Under the pieces are notes generated by a model that searched no databases, was not told the origin of the DNA, and worked only from the letters and a program-made list of their open reading frames with translations. A program made the position numbers and the translations under genes. Of a stretch of 64,000 bases of DNA, positions 36,737-45,568 are shown one piece after another; the first letter of the stretch is position 1, and each line of letters opens with the position of its first letter. The DNA comes from Adineta ricciae (lineage: Eukaryota; Rotifera; Eurotatoria; Adinetida; Adinetidae): the NCBI GenBank assembly GCA_905250025.1, contig CAJNOJ010000306.1, forward strand, positions 52,463-116,462, in the 5' to 3' direction.

Positions 36737-38302
36737 AGGAGTGAGTGAGCGAGCTAATCCATTGGATATCGTTGTGTTTATTTGTACTTTTGTCATGATC
36801 ATGATTTATGATGGATAAAAAGAGTTGAGCGGCGAGCAATGTGTCAAAGTCGCTAAGAATAGAACAAATTCAACGAGCGCATCGACGCGTGCCGAACAGG
36901 ATGAAAGATTGCCAAGGATAAAGGTAGATAGAGAAGAAAGGGAGGAGCGAATGAGATGGATATTGATATAATGAACATGCAAGCAAAGCACGATTGAAAA
37001 GTAAATAATGACGTATGATTTCTTTCAAAAGATCAAAGAGTGAAATGAACTCATTCATGGCTTGTTATCTGCAGACACGCTAGCGTTCTAAACATCTATA
37101 CATCTACACCATATTTCAGGTTTTCCTATCCGAAAAACGAATCCTCATTTCCTTCTTATTGAACAAGCGTTACTTCAGTTTATTCATCACCATACATCTC
37201 GAAGATGTGCTAAAACAGCTGATCAGAATAGAGAACAAGCGAAAGAGAAAGTGATCTCGATTGCCATTGGTCAGTTCCTGTCTCTTCCTTCCTTCCTCTT
37301 CTCTCTCTCAACTATAAATACTCACCATCGCTGCTACCTTTTCCATCATTCATTTCGAATAACTTCCTCAACATGATTTCATCTGCCTTCGCTTTTACAT
37401 TCGATCAATGTGTACAAGCTGCAGCTGATCCACAATTATCATCAGCTGAAACACATCTACTTGCCACTCTTCTCTCACAAGAAGATCAACTTCACTACCA
37501 TCAAATCAATAACATTCAACTTCCACAGCACGTTCTCTACATTCTACATCAACTCACCTTCACTTTCACACCATCCACCTCTTCCTCTTCATCAGCCACT
37601 CTCTGGACGGCTATCACTCTACTCAAAAAACTCTACCTCCTCTCACAACAACAACACCCAATCGATCTCATCACCATCGTTGCATCCTTCACTCTTGCTC
37701 ACAAATATCAACACTCACAAACACACATTCTCGACTATCATCTCATCGCTCACACCTTCAACATCCACGACATCCAGCTCATTCATGTAAGTCCATCTCT
37801 CTCTCTCTCTCCATTCTCATACCTTATTCTGTCTCATGATAGGATGGTGAAGTTGCACTTCTCGACGCTCTCTCCTATGACATCAGCGTGCCAACACCCG
37901 ATGACTTCTTTTCTTACTTCTCCAATCTGGCTAACAACACTGATCCGAAAATCAAAACAATCATTGACGAAGCTCGTCTTGCACTCTCGTCGCCCTCACT
38001 TTCACATCAAACATTCGGTAAGTCAAAAGGGGAAGAAGAAGAAGCGAATGTGCATGTAGTATTGGTTGTCTTGTATTTAGGTGTTCTTCATAACTATTCG
38101 CCGAGTGTGGTAGTGCTTTCTGTCATGTATAATCATTTGACATCGAATAGCTGGATGAGTGAACTAGTGAAGAAGATTATTGTCGGAAAGAAAGATGGTG
38201 ATCAGTATGTCGTAAGTGATTTTGGATGTGTATAGATTTGTGATTATATGGTGATGTTTATTTTAGAAACAACTGATTCATTGTATAGCTCAACTTCAAA
38301 GT
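36737..38302 (+). repeat. Left arm of cyclin-like inverted repeat
   Basis: It contains the first cyclin-like gene and its upstream DNA. Homology to the right arm begins around 36737-36770, is strong at 36770-36906 (for example CATGATCATGATTTATGATG) and at 36990-37015, and then covers the gene from the TATA box to the start of exon 4. About 300 bp upstream of the gene (37035-37300) are not in the right arm. Confidence 0.85.
37312..37321 (+). promoter_or_regulatory. TATA box of cyclin-like gene A
   Basis: CTATAAATAC, 52 bases before the ATG. The same element, as CCATAAATAC, stands at the matching place before copy B, in otherwise less conserved sequence. Confidence 0.6.
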
Positions 38303-38320
38303 CTTGCAACATCATCATGA
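37373..38320 (+). CDS. Cyclin-like protein, copy A
   Basis: Four exons: 37373-37786, 37843-38017, 38081-38211, 38267-38320 (257 residues). Exons 1-2 have cyclin-box features: LWTAITLLKKLYLL (helix 1), IDLITIVASFTLAHKYQHSQ (the 'ASxFLAxKY' type helix), then helices ending DGEVALLDALSYDISVPTPD DFFSYF, like 'ME..IL..L.F.L..PTP..F' of cyclins. Exon 3 (NYSPSVVVLSVMYNHLTSNS) resembles a helix of the C-terminal cyclin fold. It ends KQLIHCIAQLQSLATSS. There is no MRAIL motif, so the subtype is unclear; it could be a divergent cell-cycle cyclin or a cyclin-fold protein with another role. It sits in the left arm of an inverted repeat opposite copy B. The ATG context and TATA box are conserved between copies. 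Confidence 0.7.
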
Positions 38321-39340
38321 TTCAATGTACTTAATACTACCGAACAGTGATCAATCATAGACGAACTTAGCTAACATTATACGCATCGGATATTTTTCAT
38401 CTTTAATCTTCTGTATATGGCTATTTATTTTTCTTCTTAGTCGATTTTTTAGTTATAAAATACATACATATACTAATCTCCTACGTTATGGCGGTACCGC
38501 CCACTTTCTTTGGTGATGGGAAAAGCAATGTATTCATTAGCAGAGTGTAGTGATCTTTATATGAGAGTTCATCGATAGGATCAGGATAAATTAGTTTGCT
38601 TCTCATGTCAGATGTGTCACGGTCATACACATTCCAAATGGATGAGCTTCCTTTACGAGGAAACTAGCACATCCACACGGCATTCAACTACAATCTAGGA
38701 CACCAACGTGCTTCACTATCTCTCCTTCGCCAGTTCATCATGCTCATTGTCTTCGATTGATTAGTCTCATCACACATTTGCATGAATTCAAATCACTTGT
38801 GTATGTGTGTTTACCAAGTTGATGATCGATCAGATTTGTTTGTGGATGGGTGGATGACAACATGGTGTTTATTGATAGCTGTTGTGTTGATGATCCACTT
38901 GCTGCATGAACAACATTGCCAATCCTTTACAAATTAATTTAGTCTTAGATTGATATCCATTAATAAACAATACAGCCATCTGTGCTATTGTATTTCTTTG
39001 CAAGAGTTAGTTGCATGCAAAAAGCGCCTTTAGCTAATTTCGAACGTTTTCAACTTTTCAATATCTTTTATCAAGTGATTGAATTATGGACTAAGAATTT
39101 GAGGTGCATTTCATCGAAATTGATTTTCTTCGCCTTTGATGCTTCTTTTACAAACGATGATGATAAAAGCATCACTATCCTCGAATCTCTATTATTGATT
39201 TCGTTTACAAAAAAATAAAATATCTATGCAAAATAAATATCTAGCCAGAGATGTAACACTAAAAGAATGCTTTGAGTAGTGCAACAGGAGATGATCGTTA
39301 CTATACACACGGAGAAAAATGAGATACATTGATGAGGTCA
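38321..39340. other. Spacer of the inverted repeat
   Basis: About 1 kb between the stops of the two convergent cyclin-like genes. It holds the second copy of the ~185-bp dispersed repeat (38757-38940). A plus-strand open frame (38982-39218) has no recognisable domain. No gene supported. Confidence 0.5.
38757..38940 (+). repeat. Dispersed ~185-bp repeat, copy 2
   Basis: Inverted match of 35575-35760. A weak open frame runs through both copies, but with no domain and no splice partners, so I treat it as non-coding repeat DNA. Confidence 0.8.
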
Positions 39341-40234
39341 TCACCACGAAGTCATTACACTTTGAAGTTCAGCAATACAATGAATCAGTTGTTTCTAAAA
39401 TAAACATCACCATATAATCACAAATCTATACACATCCAAAATCACTTACAACATACTGATCACCATCTTTCTTTCCGACAATAATCTTCTTCACTTGTTC
39501 ACTCATCCAACTATTCGATGTCAAATGATTATACATGACAGAAAGCACTACCACACTCGGCGAATAGTTATGAAGAACACCTAAATACAAGACAACCAAT
39601 ACTACATGCACATTCGCTTCTTCTTCTTCCCCTTTTGACTTACCGAATGTTTGATGTGAAAGTGAGGGCGACGAGAGTGCAAGACGAGCTTCGTCGATGA
39701 TTGTTTTGATTTTCGGATCAGTGTTGTTAGCCAGATTGGAGAAGTAAGAAAAGAAGTCATCGGGTGTTGGCACGCTGATGTCATAGGAGAGAGCGTCGAG
39801 AAGTGCAACTTCACCGTCCTATCATGAGACAGAATAAGGTATGAGGATGGAGATGGAGAGAGAGATGGAGATGGACTTACGTGAATGAGTTGGATGTCGT
39901 GGATGTTGAAGGTGTGAGCAATAAGATGATAGTCGAGAATGTGTGTTTGTGAGTGTTGATATTTGTGAGCAAGAGTGAAGGATGCAACGATGGTGATGAG
40001 ATCGATTGGGTGTTGTTGTTGTGAGAGGAGGTAGAGTTTTTTGAGTAGAGTGATAGCCGTCCAGAGAGTGGCTGATGAAGAGGAAGAGGTGGATGGTGTG
40101 AAAGTGAAGGTGAGTTGATGTAGAATGTAGAGAACGTGCTGTGGAAGTTGAATGTTATTGATTTGATGGTAGTGAAGTTGATCTTCTTGTGAGAGAAGAG
40201 TGGCAAGAAGATGTGTTTCAGCTGATGAAATCAT
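39341..40234 (-). CDS. Cyclin-like protein, copy B
   Basis: Convergent, very similar copy of the gene at 37373. Exon 1 is 40234-39881 (118 codons against 138), with the same later exon structure and a last exon encoding KQLIHCIAELQSVMTSW, which differs from copy A at the end. Exon 1 lacks exactly 60 nt (20 codons) after MISS. The deletion is flanked by the direct repeat TCATC present in copy A, so it is in frame and keeps the cyclin box. Coding sequence is otherwise nearly the same as copy A. Intron 1 differs in its CT repeat. Both copies look intact and potentially expressed. Confidence 0.7.
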
Positions 40235-40605
40235 GTTGAGGAAGTTATTCGAAATGAATGAAGAAAAGGTAGAAGGGACGGTGTGTATTTATGGTGTCCG
40301 AAGAGAAAAGAGAACATATATGTTCAAAACGGTTGATCTATACGGATAGATGATACGTCATTATTTACTTTTCAATCATTCTTCGGTTGCTTTTCGTGTT
40401 CTCGCTTTATGTACCTCTTAGTCTATATGATCTTTCATCCTGTTCGGCACGCGTCGATGCGCTCGTTTTTAAATTTGTTCTATTCTTAGCGACTTTGACA
40501 CATTGCTCGCCGCTCAACTCTTTTTATCCATCATAAATCATGATCATGACAAAAGTACAAATAAACACAATGAAATCGAACGGATTAGTTCATTCACCGC
40601 TGACA
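39358..40605 (-). repeat. Right arm of cyclin-like inverted repeat
   Basis: Reverse-oriented counterpart of 36737-38302, about 1.25 kb. It is shorter than the left arm because of the missing upstream block and the 60-nt exon deletion. Homology fades at about 40605 and at about 39358. Confidence 0.85.
40285..40294 (-). promoter_or_regulatory. TATA box of cyclin-like gene B
   Basis: CCATAAATAC on the minus strand, 51 bases before the ATG, at the same distance as in copy A. Confidence 0.55.
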
Positions 40606-40642
40606 CGCAAGACATGATATAGAGATGATAGTAGTCCATCTG

Positions 40643-41069
40643 TTAACTTTGGTCCATTTTGGATCCTATTTGTTCGTATTCACGTTGTAGAGATTTGAGA
40701 TTCTCTATAAGTAAAAGAATATTTCAGTTATCGAACAAAATTCTAGTGAAGAAAAGGTATGTATACCATGGCAGTTTTTCAGCGTAGTGTCTTTATCACT
40801 TTTGAAAAATACTAAGCTACCTGGTTGTTGAACATAAACTTTCTGAAAATAGTTTAGTAGGAAAATGATGATACAATTGTCTATAGAAATGATACTGACA
40901 CGTCCAGTTTTCAATGCTTCTAATTCGTGTCGTAGAACATTGGCAGCTTGAATCTAAACGAATGAAAATCGTCGTGTCAATCATTGTTGTTGTGTGATTG
41001 GCAGATATGTAAGAAACGTATAGATCATTGTCTGACCTTAGTTTGGATATTTGCAGATGCGGAAGACAT
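40643..41069 (-). CDS. ASDURF-like prefoldin-family protein
   Basis: Four tiny exons, overlooked by simple open-frame searches, spliced in phase to 74 residues starting MSSASANIQTKIQAANVLRH and continuing ELEALKTGRKVYVQQPGSLV, FFKSDKDTTLKNCHE, NLKSLQREYEQIGSKMDQS. Two coiled-coil helices flank a hairpin with R-KVY-QQ...FF..D, which is the signature I know from ASDURF. ASDURF is the small prefoldin-like subunit of the PAQosome (R2TP/PFDL chaperone); in humans it is translated from an upstream ORF of the ASNSD1 transcript. Here it is a separate gene with no ASNSD1 next to it. It follows FEN1 on the same strand (196 nt from the FEN1 stop), with a TTCTAG acceptor about 25 nt before its ATG. Identification is from memory of the human sequence. 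Confidence 0.72.
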
Positions 41070-41265
41070 TGTATAAAACAAATCTGTTTATGTCTAGAAA
41101 AGATAACTTTTAGTTATTATTATTTCAAGTACTGTATCTTGTTTTATGAGAAGATAAGTAGTGTATAGTAATTACAAACAACGGGAAAAATACACAATAC
41201 AAAATCAAATCTTTTGAACAATGTTAACATAAACAAGAAAGTCTGAATTTGCAAAAAAAAAACTT

Positions 41266-44200
41266 TTATTTCGCTTTTGCTTTTTTAGCTGAACTACCAG
41301 CAGGTTTGCCTTTCGGTTTAGCTTCACTTGCTGGTTCGATTTTACGTTTCAGACCTTTAATGGTGACAATCGGAGCCTCCTAAACGAAAATAGAAAGATA
41401 GGAAACATGTTTGCAGGCGATTTCAACATACAGATTTCTTCGGACTCGATGTCTTTGCAGTTACTGTACGAGATACGGTAAAGAACTTGTCTAGACGGCC
41501 TTGTTGAGTCGTTGATCGAGCTTTGGCCAACTTTTTCGAACCATTACGAATACGTTCTTCGCTAAAAGAAAAGAAACTTTTTCTCGTATTCAAAACTAAT
41601 ATATCATGCAGAGAATTTGTCGGCTGGCGAAGGACATCTATTCTATAGATGGCTTCGGACGACTTTATCCGCCCACCGTCAACATATGAATTGGTTGGCT
41701 TTTTAAATTGACGTAAATACTCAAGTAAAAGTGCAATCTGCTTTTTTATACTTTCAAGTGAATCATCTCATATTTTGCTCGTGCTAGGGAAAAGCATAGC
41801 TATTTAAGCGAGTGTATCGTTGTTACATTGCACTCAATTGTTATTAAAAATACTACGATGACATCACCTTATTTTGTCAAAGTTTATTTCACCAAACAAC
41901 AACAACAACAACAACCTGAAATCCGTCGATTTGCCGTAGGTTTACATATAGTTCCTATAAATAGCTTTATCTTGACCAATGTTTTGTTTTCTTCAGATTG
42001 ATATTTCGCCCGAGAACAATATTTATCAAGAATTATGTGCAAAGATCGCAACATTACAACCAGATATTCAACTGCATGGTTTCACTCTTCAGTATATCGA
42101 TGATGAAAGCGAACGCATTACATTTAGTTCGACAGAAGAATTACGTTCTGCAATATCTACGAACAAAGATACAAATACCTTGAAGATCTTTGTTACTGCC
42201 AATCAACCGGCAGCTACTACCGCGTCTGGTACTACTTCGAATAAGGAACAGCACGTCGGCGTTGATTGCGACGGTTGCGAAGGTCCAATCTTCGGTGTTC
42301 GATACAAATGTGTAGTATGTCCAAACTATGATTTATGCGAAAACTGTTCATCGACAGGTCTTCATTCGGAACACAATATGATTAAAATATCGAAAGCAAG
42401 CAATTTTTATCATCCGTACGGTTTTCGTCAACATCATCGTCGACAACGCTTTTCACATCCAACGTCTACACCTTCAACTCCACCGTTCACTCCTAATGGC
42501 AGCTTTTTCGAGCAAATCCAAACACAAATCCCTCAATGGTTACCCAACCGCGAGCATGCTGCTCATCTTCGCACACATATGCAACACCATTTCGATAATA
42601 TCAAAACCCAAACCCAAACCCAAATGCAGCATTCTCGACACTATTTAGAGAACGTTGGACAGTATATACAACAAGCTTTATCTCCACTCGGCATTGACTG
42701 CGATTTTCGTGTTGACGGACAGCCACCATCAACAAGTGGAAACCCTGGCCAATCCGAAGCAAGTACTGCATCGCAAACGGCGAATGCAACAGAAACCGAT
42801 CAACAACAAAATGGAATTTCATCGATATTGAATATGTTTCGCAGTTCGACAACTGTCAATCCGACAAGTACGTCGACTGAACCGAGTAACTTACCGGAGA
42901 AGAACGTTGAAGAATGTGTCGAGAAATTGAAGGCAATGGGCTTCGATGAAGTGGATGAAAGTCTCATCGAACTCATTCGCGAAAAACAAGGTGATCTGAA
43001 TTCTGTTCTGGACGAAATGAGCACGCGTCGTCCATGAAAACCGATTTCAATATTTATCTAAACATTATTTTTGCTTTTACATTTGTAAATTCTACTCCTT
43101 AGTTTTCTAATCACGAAATATAATTCAAGCGCATGCAGTTAAACGAGAAATATCGTTCTACTTACGAAAACCCTTTTTCCTTGACCATGTACGATACAAG
43201 ACCATCTTCATCCGGTTCTGTCCATTTTAGCTAAATACAACGAGGAAAATGTGAAAAAGAACTAAACCCATCGTATACGAACATCTGTCGCATCAGCTGG
43301 TAAGATTTCAGGTACTTTAAACAATTGTCTGGCTTGTTCGTAAGCCCAATCATCTGGTACTGCATATTTCTAATCAATCGATATTTCAATAAGGGAAAGT
43401 CTAGAAGAAGATCTTCGTTATTTACTTTCTTATCGATATTTTTGAGAATTGTTTCGATATTTCGATGTTGCTTAATCAAATCAAGCGCCCGTTTTTGACC
43501 GATACCTTTAATCGAATCACAATAATCACAGCCGAGTAAAATGCACAAATCTGTGAACTAAAGAAAAAATACAAATTAATTTCTAAAGAAATAAACAATC
43601 GTGTATTTTACTTCTTCAAAATTGATTCCTAAACCTTGCAAAGCTTTCGTTAACGAATATTCACGTATAGGCATTTTTCTAAACAATCACACAAGTCTGA
43701 TTTTCAACATAACACAGTTAATCATTCATTCACCGTGTTTCACTAAAAGTTAAATGACGAACAAGGACATCAGCGCCAAATGTTAATGCCTACAACAAAA
43801 ATTCTATTGCAATAGCATAAGCCAAAAAATTCTTTCTTACATCCATATCTTCAGTTCCAACTCCGTAAACTTTTCCTTGCTTAACAAGCGCAGCACATTC
43901 TGAATTCAAAAACACCCAAAGGATATACTTATCGACAAGACAAATTTTATCCTACGAGCTTCGGCTTCTGTTGGTGCATCAACATAAGGAACACCCATCA
44001 GTGTCAACAATCGCTTACAATCATCATTATGTTCACGAGTAACTTTAACTGTTCGACGTGCAAACTTATCGAAAGCTTCTCCATCACCTAAAAATACACT
44101 TATCACTGTTTTCACAGTCGTTCGAATGAATTTTTCGTTTACCAGCATCCGCTGCTTTGGTCTTTTCAGCTTCCGCTTCGGTTCGTCGTTCGAGGCGTTT

Positions 44201-44542
44201 TTCTAATTCTTTCGATTTTAATTGCGGTGGTTTACCATCAAACACATACACTGGCTTAATACCATTTTCAATCATTCGAATCGTTCGATAGAACATCCCC
44301 ATCAAATGACTTGTCGTTTCTCCACTATCATTTGTTAAATTTTCTCCATTCTGACGAACAGCGATCAGAAATTGGTAGATAGACATGGAGCTAGAACTCA
44401 ACGATAATTCAGGCCAGTCTAACTTCGACATTACTTACGCATCAATCGCAATTTTCCTTCCGAAATAATTCGCCATTTCACCTTCTTTAATCGCAGCCGG
44501 GGCTTGGTCAGCAATTAATTTCGCTAAATTATGAATTCCCAT
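41266..44542 (-). CDS. FEN1: Flap endonuclease 1
   Basis: Structure-specific 5' nuclease for Okazaki flap removal and base excision repair. About nine exons; all introns are short except one of 1604 nt (43165-41562) that contains SQSTM1 on the opposite strand. Start at 44542 ([20 protein letters not shown]). Active-site acids are all present: [65 protein letters not shown]. Across the large intron [19 protein letters not shown] is restored in phase, followed by the PCNA box QGRLDKFF and a basic tail ([10 protein letters not shown]), stop at 41266. It lies 110 nt downstream of RER1 and 196 nt upstream of the ASDURF-like gene, all on the minus strand. Confidence 0.96.
41859..43037 (+). CDS. SQSTM1: Sequestosome-1/p62 selective autophagy receptor (nested in FEN1 intron)
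   Basis: Two exons, 41859-41936 and 41997-43037, encoding 372 residues. The PB1 domain ([15 protein letters not shown] ... [20 protein letters not shown]) has both a basic strand and the acidic OPCA motif, so self-assembly is expected. The ZZ zinc finger follows: [41 protein letters not shown] disordered Gln/Ser/Thr/Pro region comes next, then a C-terminal UBA domain ([36 protein letters not shown]). A canonical W-x-x-L LIR motif is not evident between ZZ and UBA (the only tryptophan there is in PQWLPN), which is odd for an autophagy receptor. The gene lies entirely in a FEN1 intron on the opposite strand. Confidence 0.92.
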
Positions 44543-44652
44543 GGCGTGTATATATATATTTCTTATCGAATCTCAAAGCAAAAAAAAACAAACAAACAAA
44601 TTCATTCATCTATTTGATCGATTATGCAAAACAACAACTCGAAAACAAACAA

Positions 44653-45195
44653 TCACTTCTTGGAACTCTTCTGCATATCGTATCGCATCTTTCCATATGA
44701 AAATGGTATGTATCGATAACGAATCATATGTAATATACGTTGTCGCATTGTTAATACGAATAATACAATGAAATAAATGACAAGCACTGGCCACATAACT
44801 GGAATGTTCAGTATTGGAATGAACGTGAGAATTAAACTAATAGCAAACGCTTTGAATGTGATATACCAGAACTTAAATTCCGGCAGACGTCGCATAAATG
44901 GTCGAAATTCTTCATTTGATCTTGTTGGCAAACTCGGCGCATGATCGTCATCATCAGCGAATGATGGATCTTGTTTTGGTGTGAGAAATAAAAGAAATTG
45001 ATTGAGTAGAAAGATGCCAAGACAGTAAGCAATGATATAGAAACCGTGTATAGAAATAATTCGAACAACGAAAACGATTAACAAGCATAAATTCGTCAAC
45101 CAGCGAGCAACAACATATGGAGTGACACGGTCGAGGTAATACTGAATAAGAATATCTAGGCGAGTAAAACTCGAGACGTTTTTATCCTGGTCCAT
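44653..45195 (-). CDS. RER1: RER1, ER retention/retrieval receptor
   Basis: Four-helix membrane protein of the cis-Golgi/ERGIC that returns escaped ER proteins. Single exon. The open frame extends to a TTG at 45222, so I take the first ATG (MDQDKNVSSFTRLDILIQYY). 180 residues. Conserved features: YYLDRVTPYVVARW, ISIHGFYIIAYCLGIFLLN, FLTPKQDPSFADDDD, LPTRSNEEFRPFMRRLPEFK, FWYITFKAFAISLILTFIPI, IPVMWPVLVIYFIVLF. It ends QRILHMIRYRYIPFSYGK. A TTCTCACCAATAG acceptor precedes the ATG by about 60 nt. Its stop is only 110 nt from the FEN1 ATG, and the intervening DNA has a long pyrimidine run ending in AG. Confidence 0.96.
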   Translation of the reverse strand: MDQDKNVSSFTRLDILIQYYLDRVTPYVVARWLTNLCLLIVFVVRIISIHGFYIIAYCLGIFLLNQFLLFLTPKQDPSFADDDDHAPSLPTRSNEEFRPFMRRLPEFKFWYITFKAFAISLILTFIPILNIPVMWPVLVIYFIVLFVLTMRQRILHMIRYRYIPFSYGKMRYDMQKSSKK

Positions 45196-45568
45196 TCGAT
45201 TGAATTTCAATAACTTTGACAAAAATTGTGTAAGAGAAAGACGAATGAATTCCTATTGGTGAGAAGAATAGAGGACGCTAAAACATGTTTTGTCGAGAAA
45301 ATTATTTCGCAAGAAAAATGTGCGGATTTTTATAGAATTTATTTTTTATATAGAAAAAAATTATCCGATTGTTTAAGTTTGAGACAATGATTGATCATGA
45401 GTTTCAGGGTCATTCTCGACCTATTGATATTCATCTCGAAGAATTGTAGCGTTTAACTTCGCTCTACTATCTTTTTCTTTCGAAATAACGTATTTTCTTC
45501 ATAGATTTTCATGTTTGTCGACGAGAAAAAATGGAAAAATGGTTCTTTTGCTTGTATCACTTTAGATC
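45196..45568. promoter_or_regulatory. Divergent upstream region RER1 / USP
   Basis: About 370 bp between two start codons on opposite strands. A CACTTTAG acceptor lies two bases before the USP ATG; a comparable acceptor lies on the RER1 side. No TATA box seen. Confidence 0.4.
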
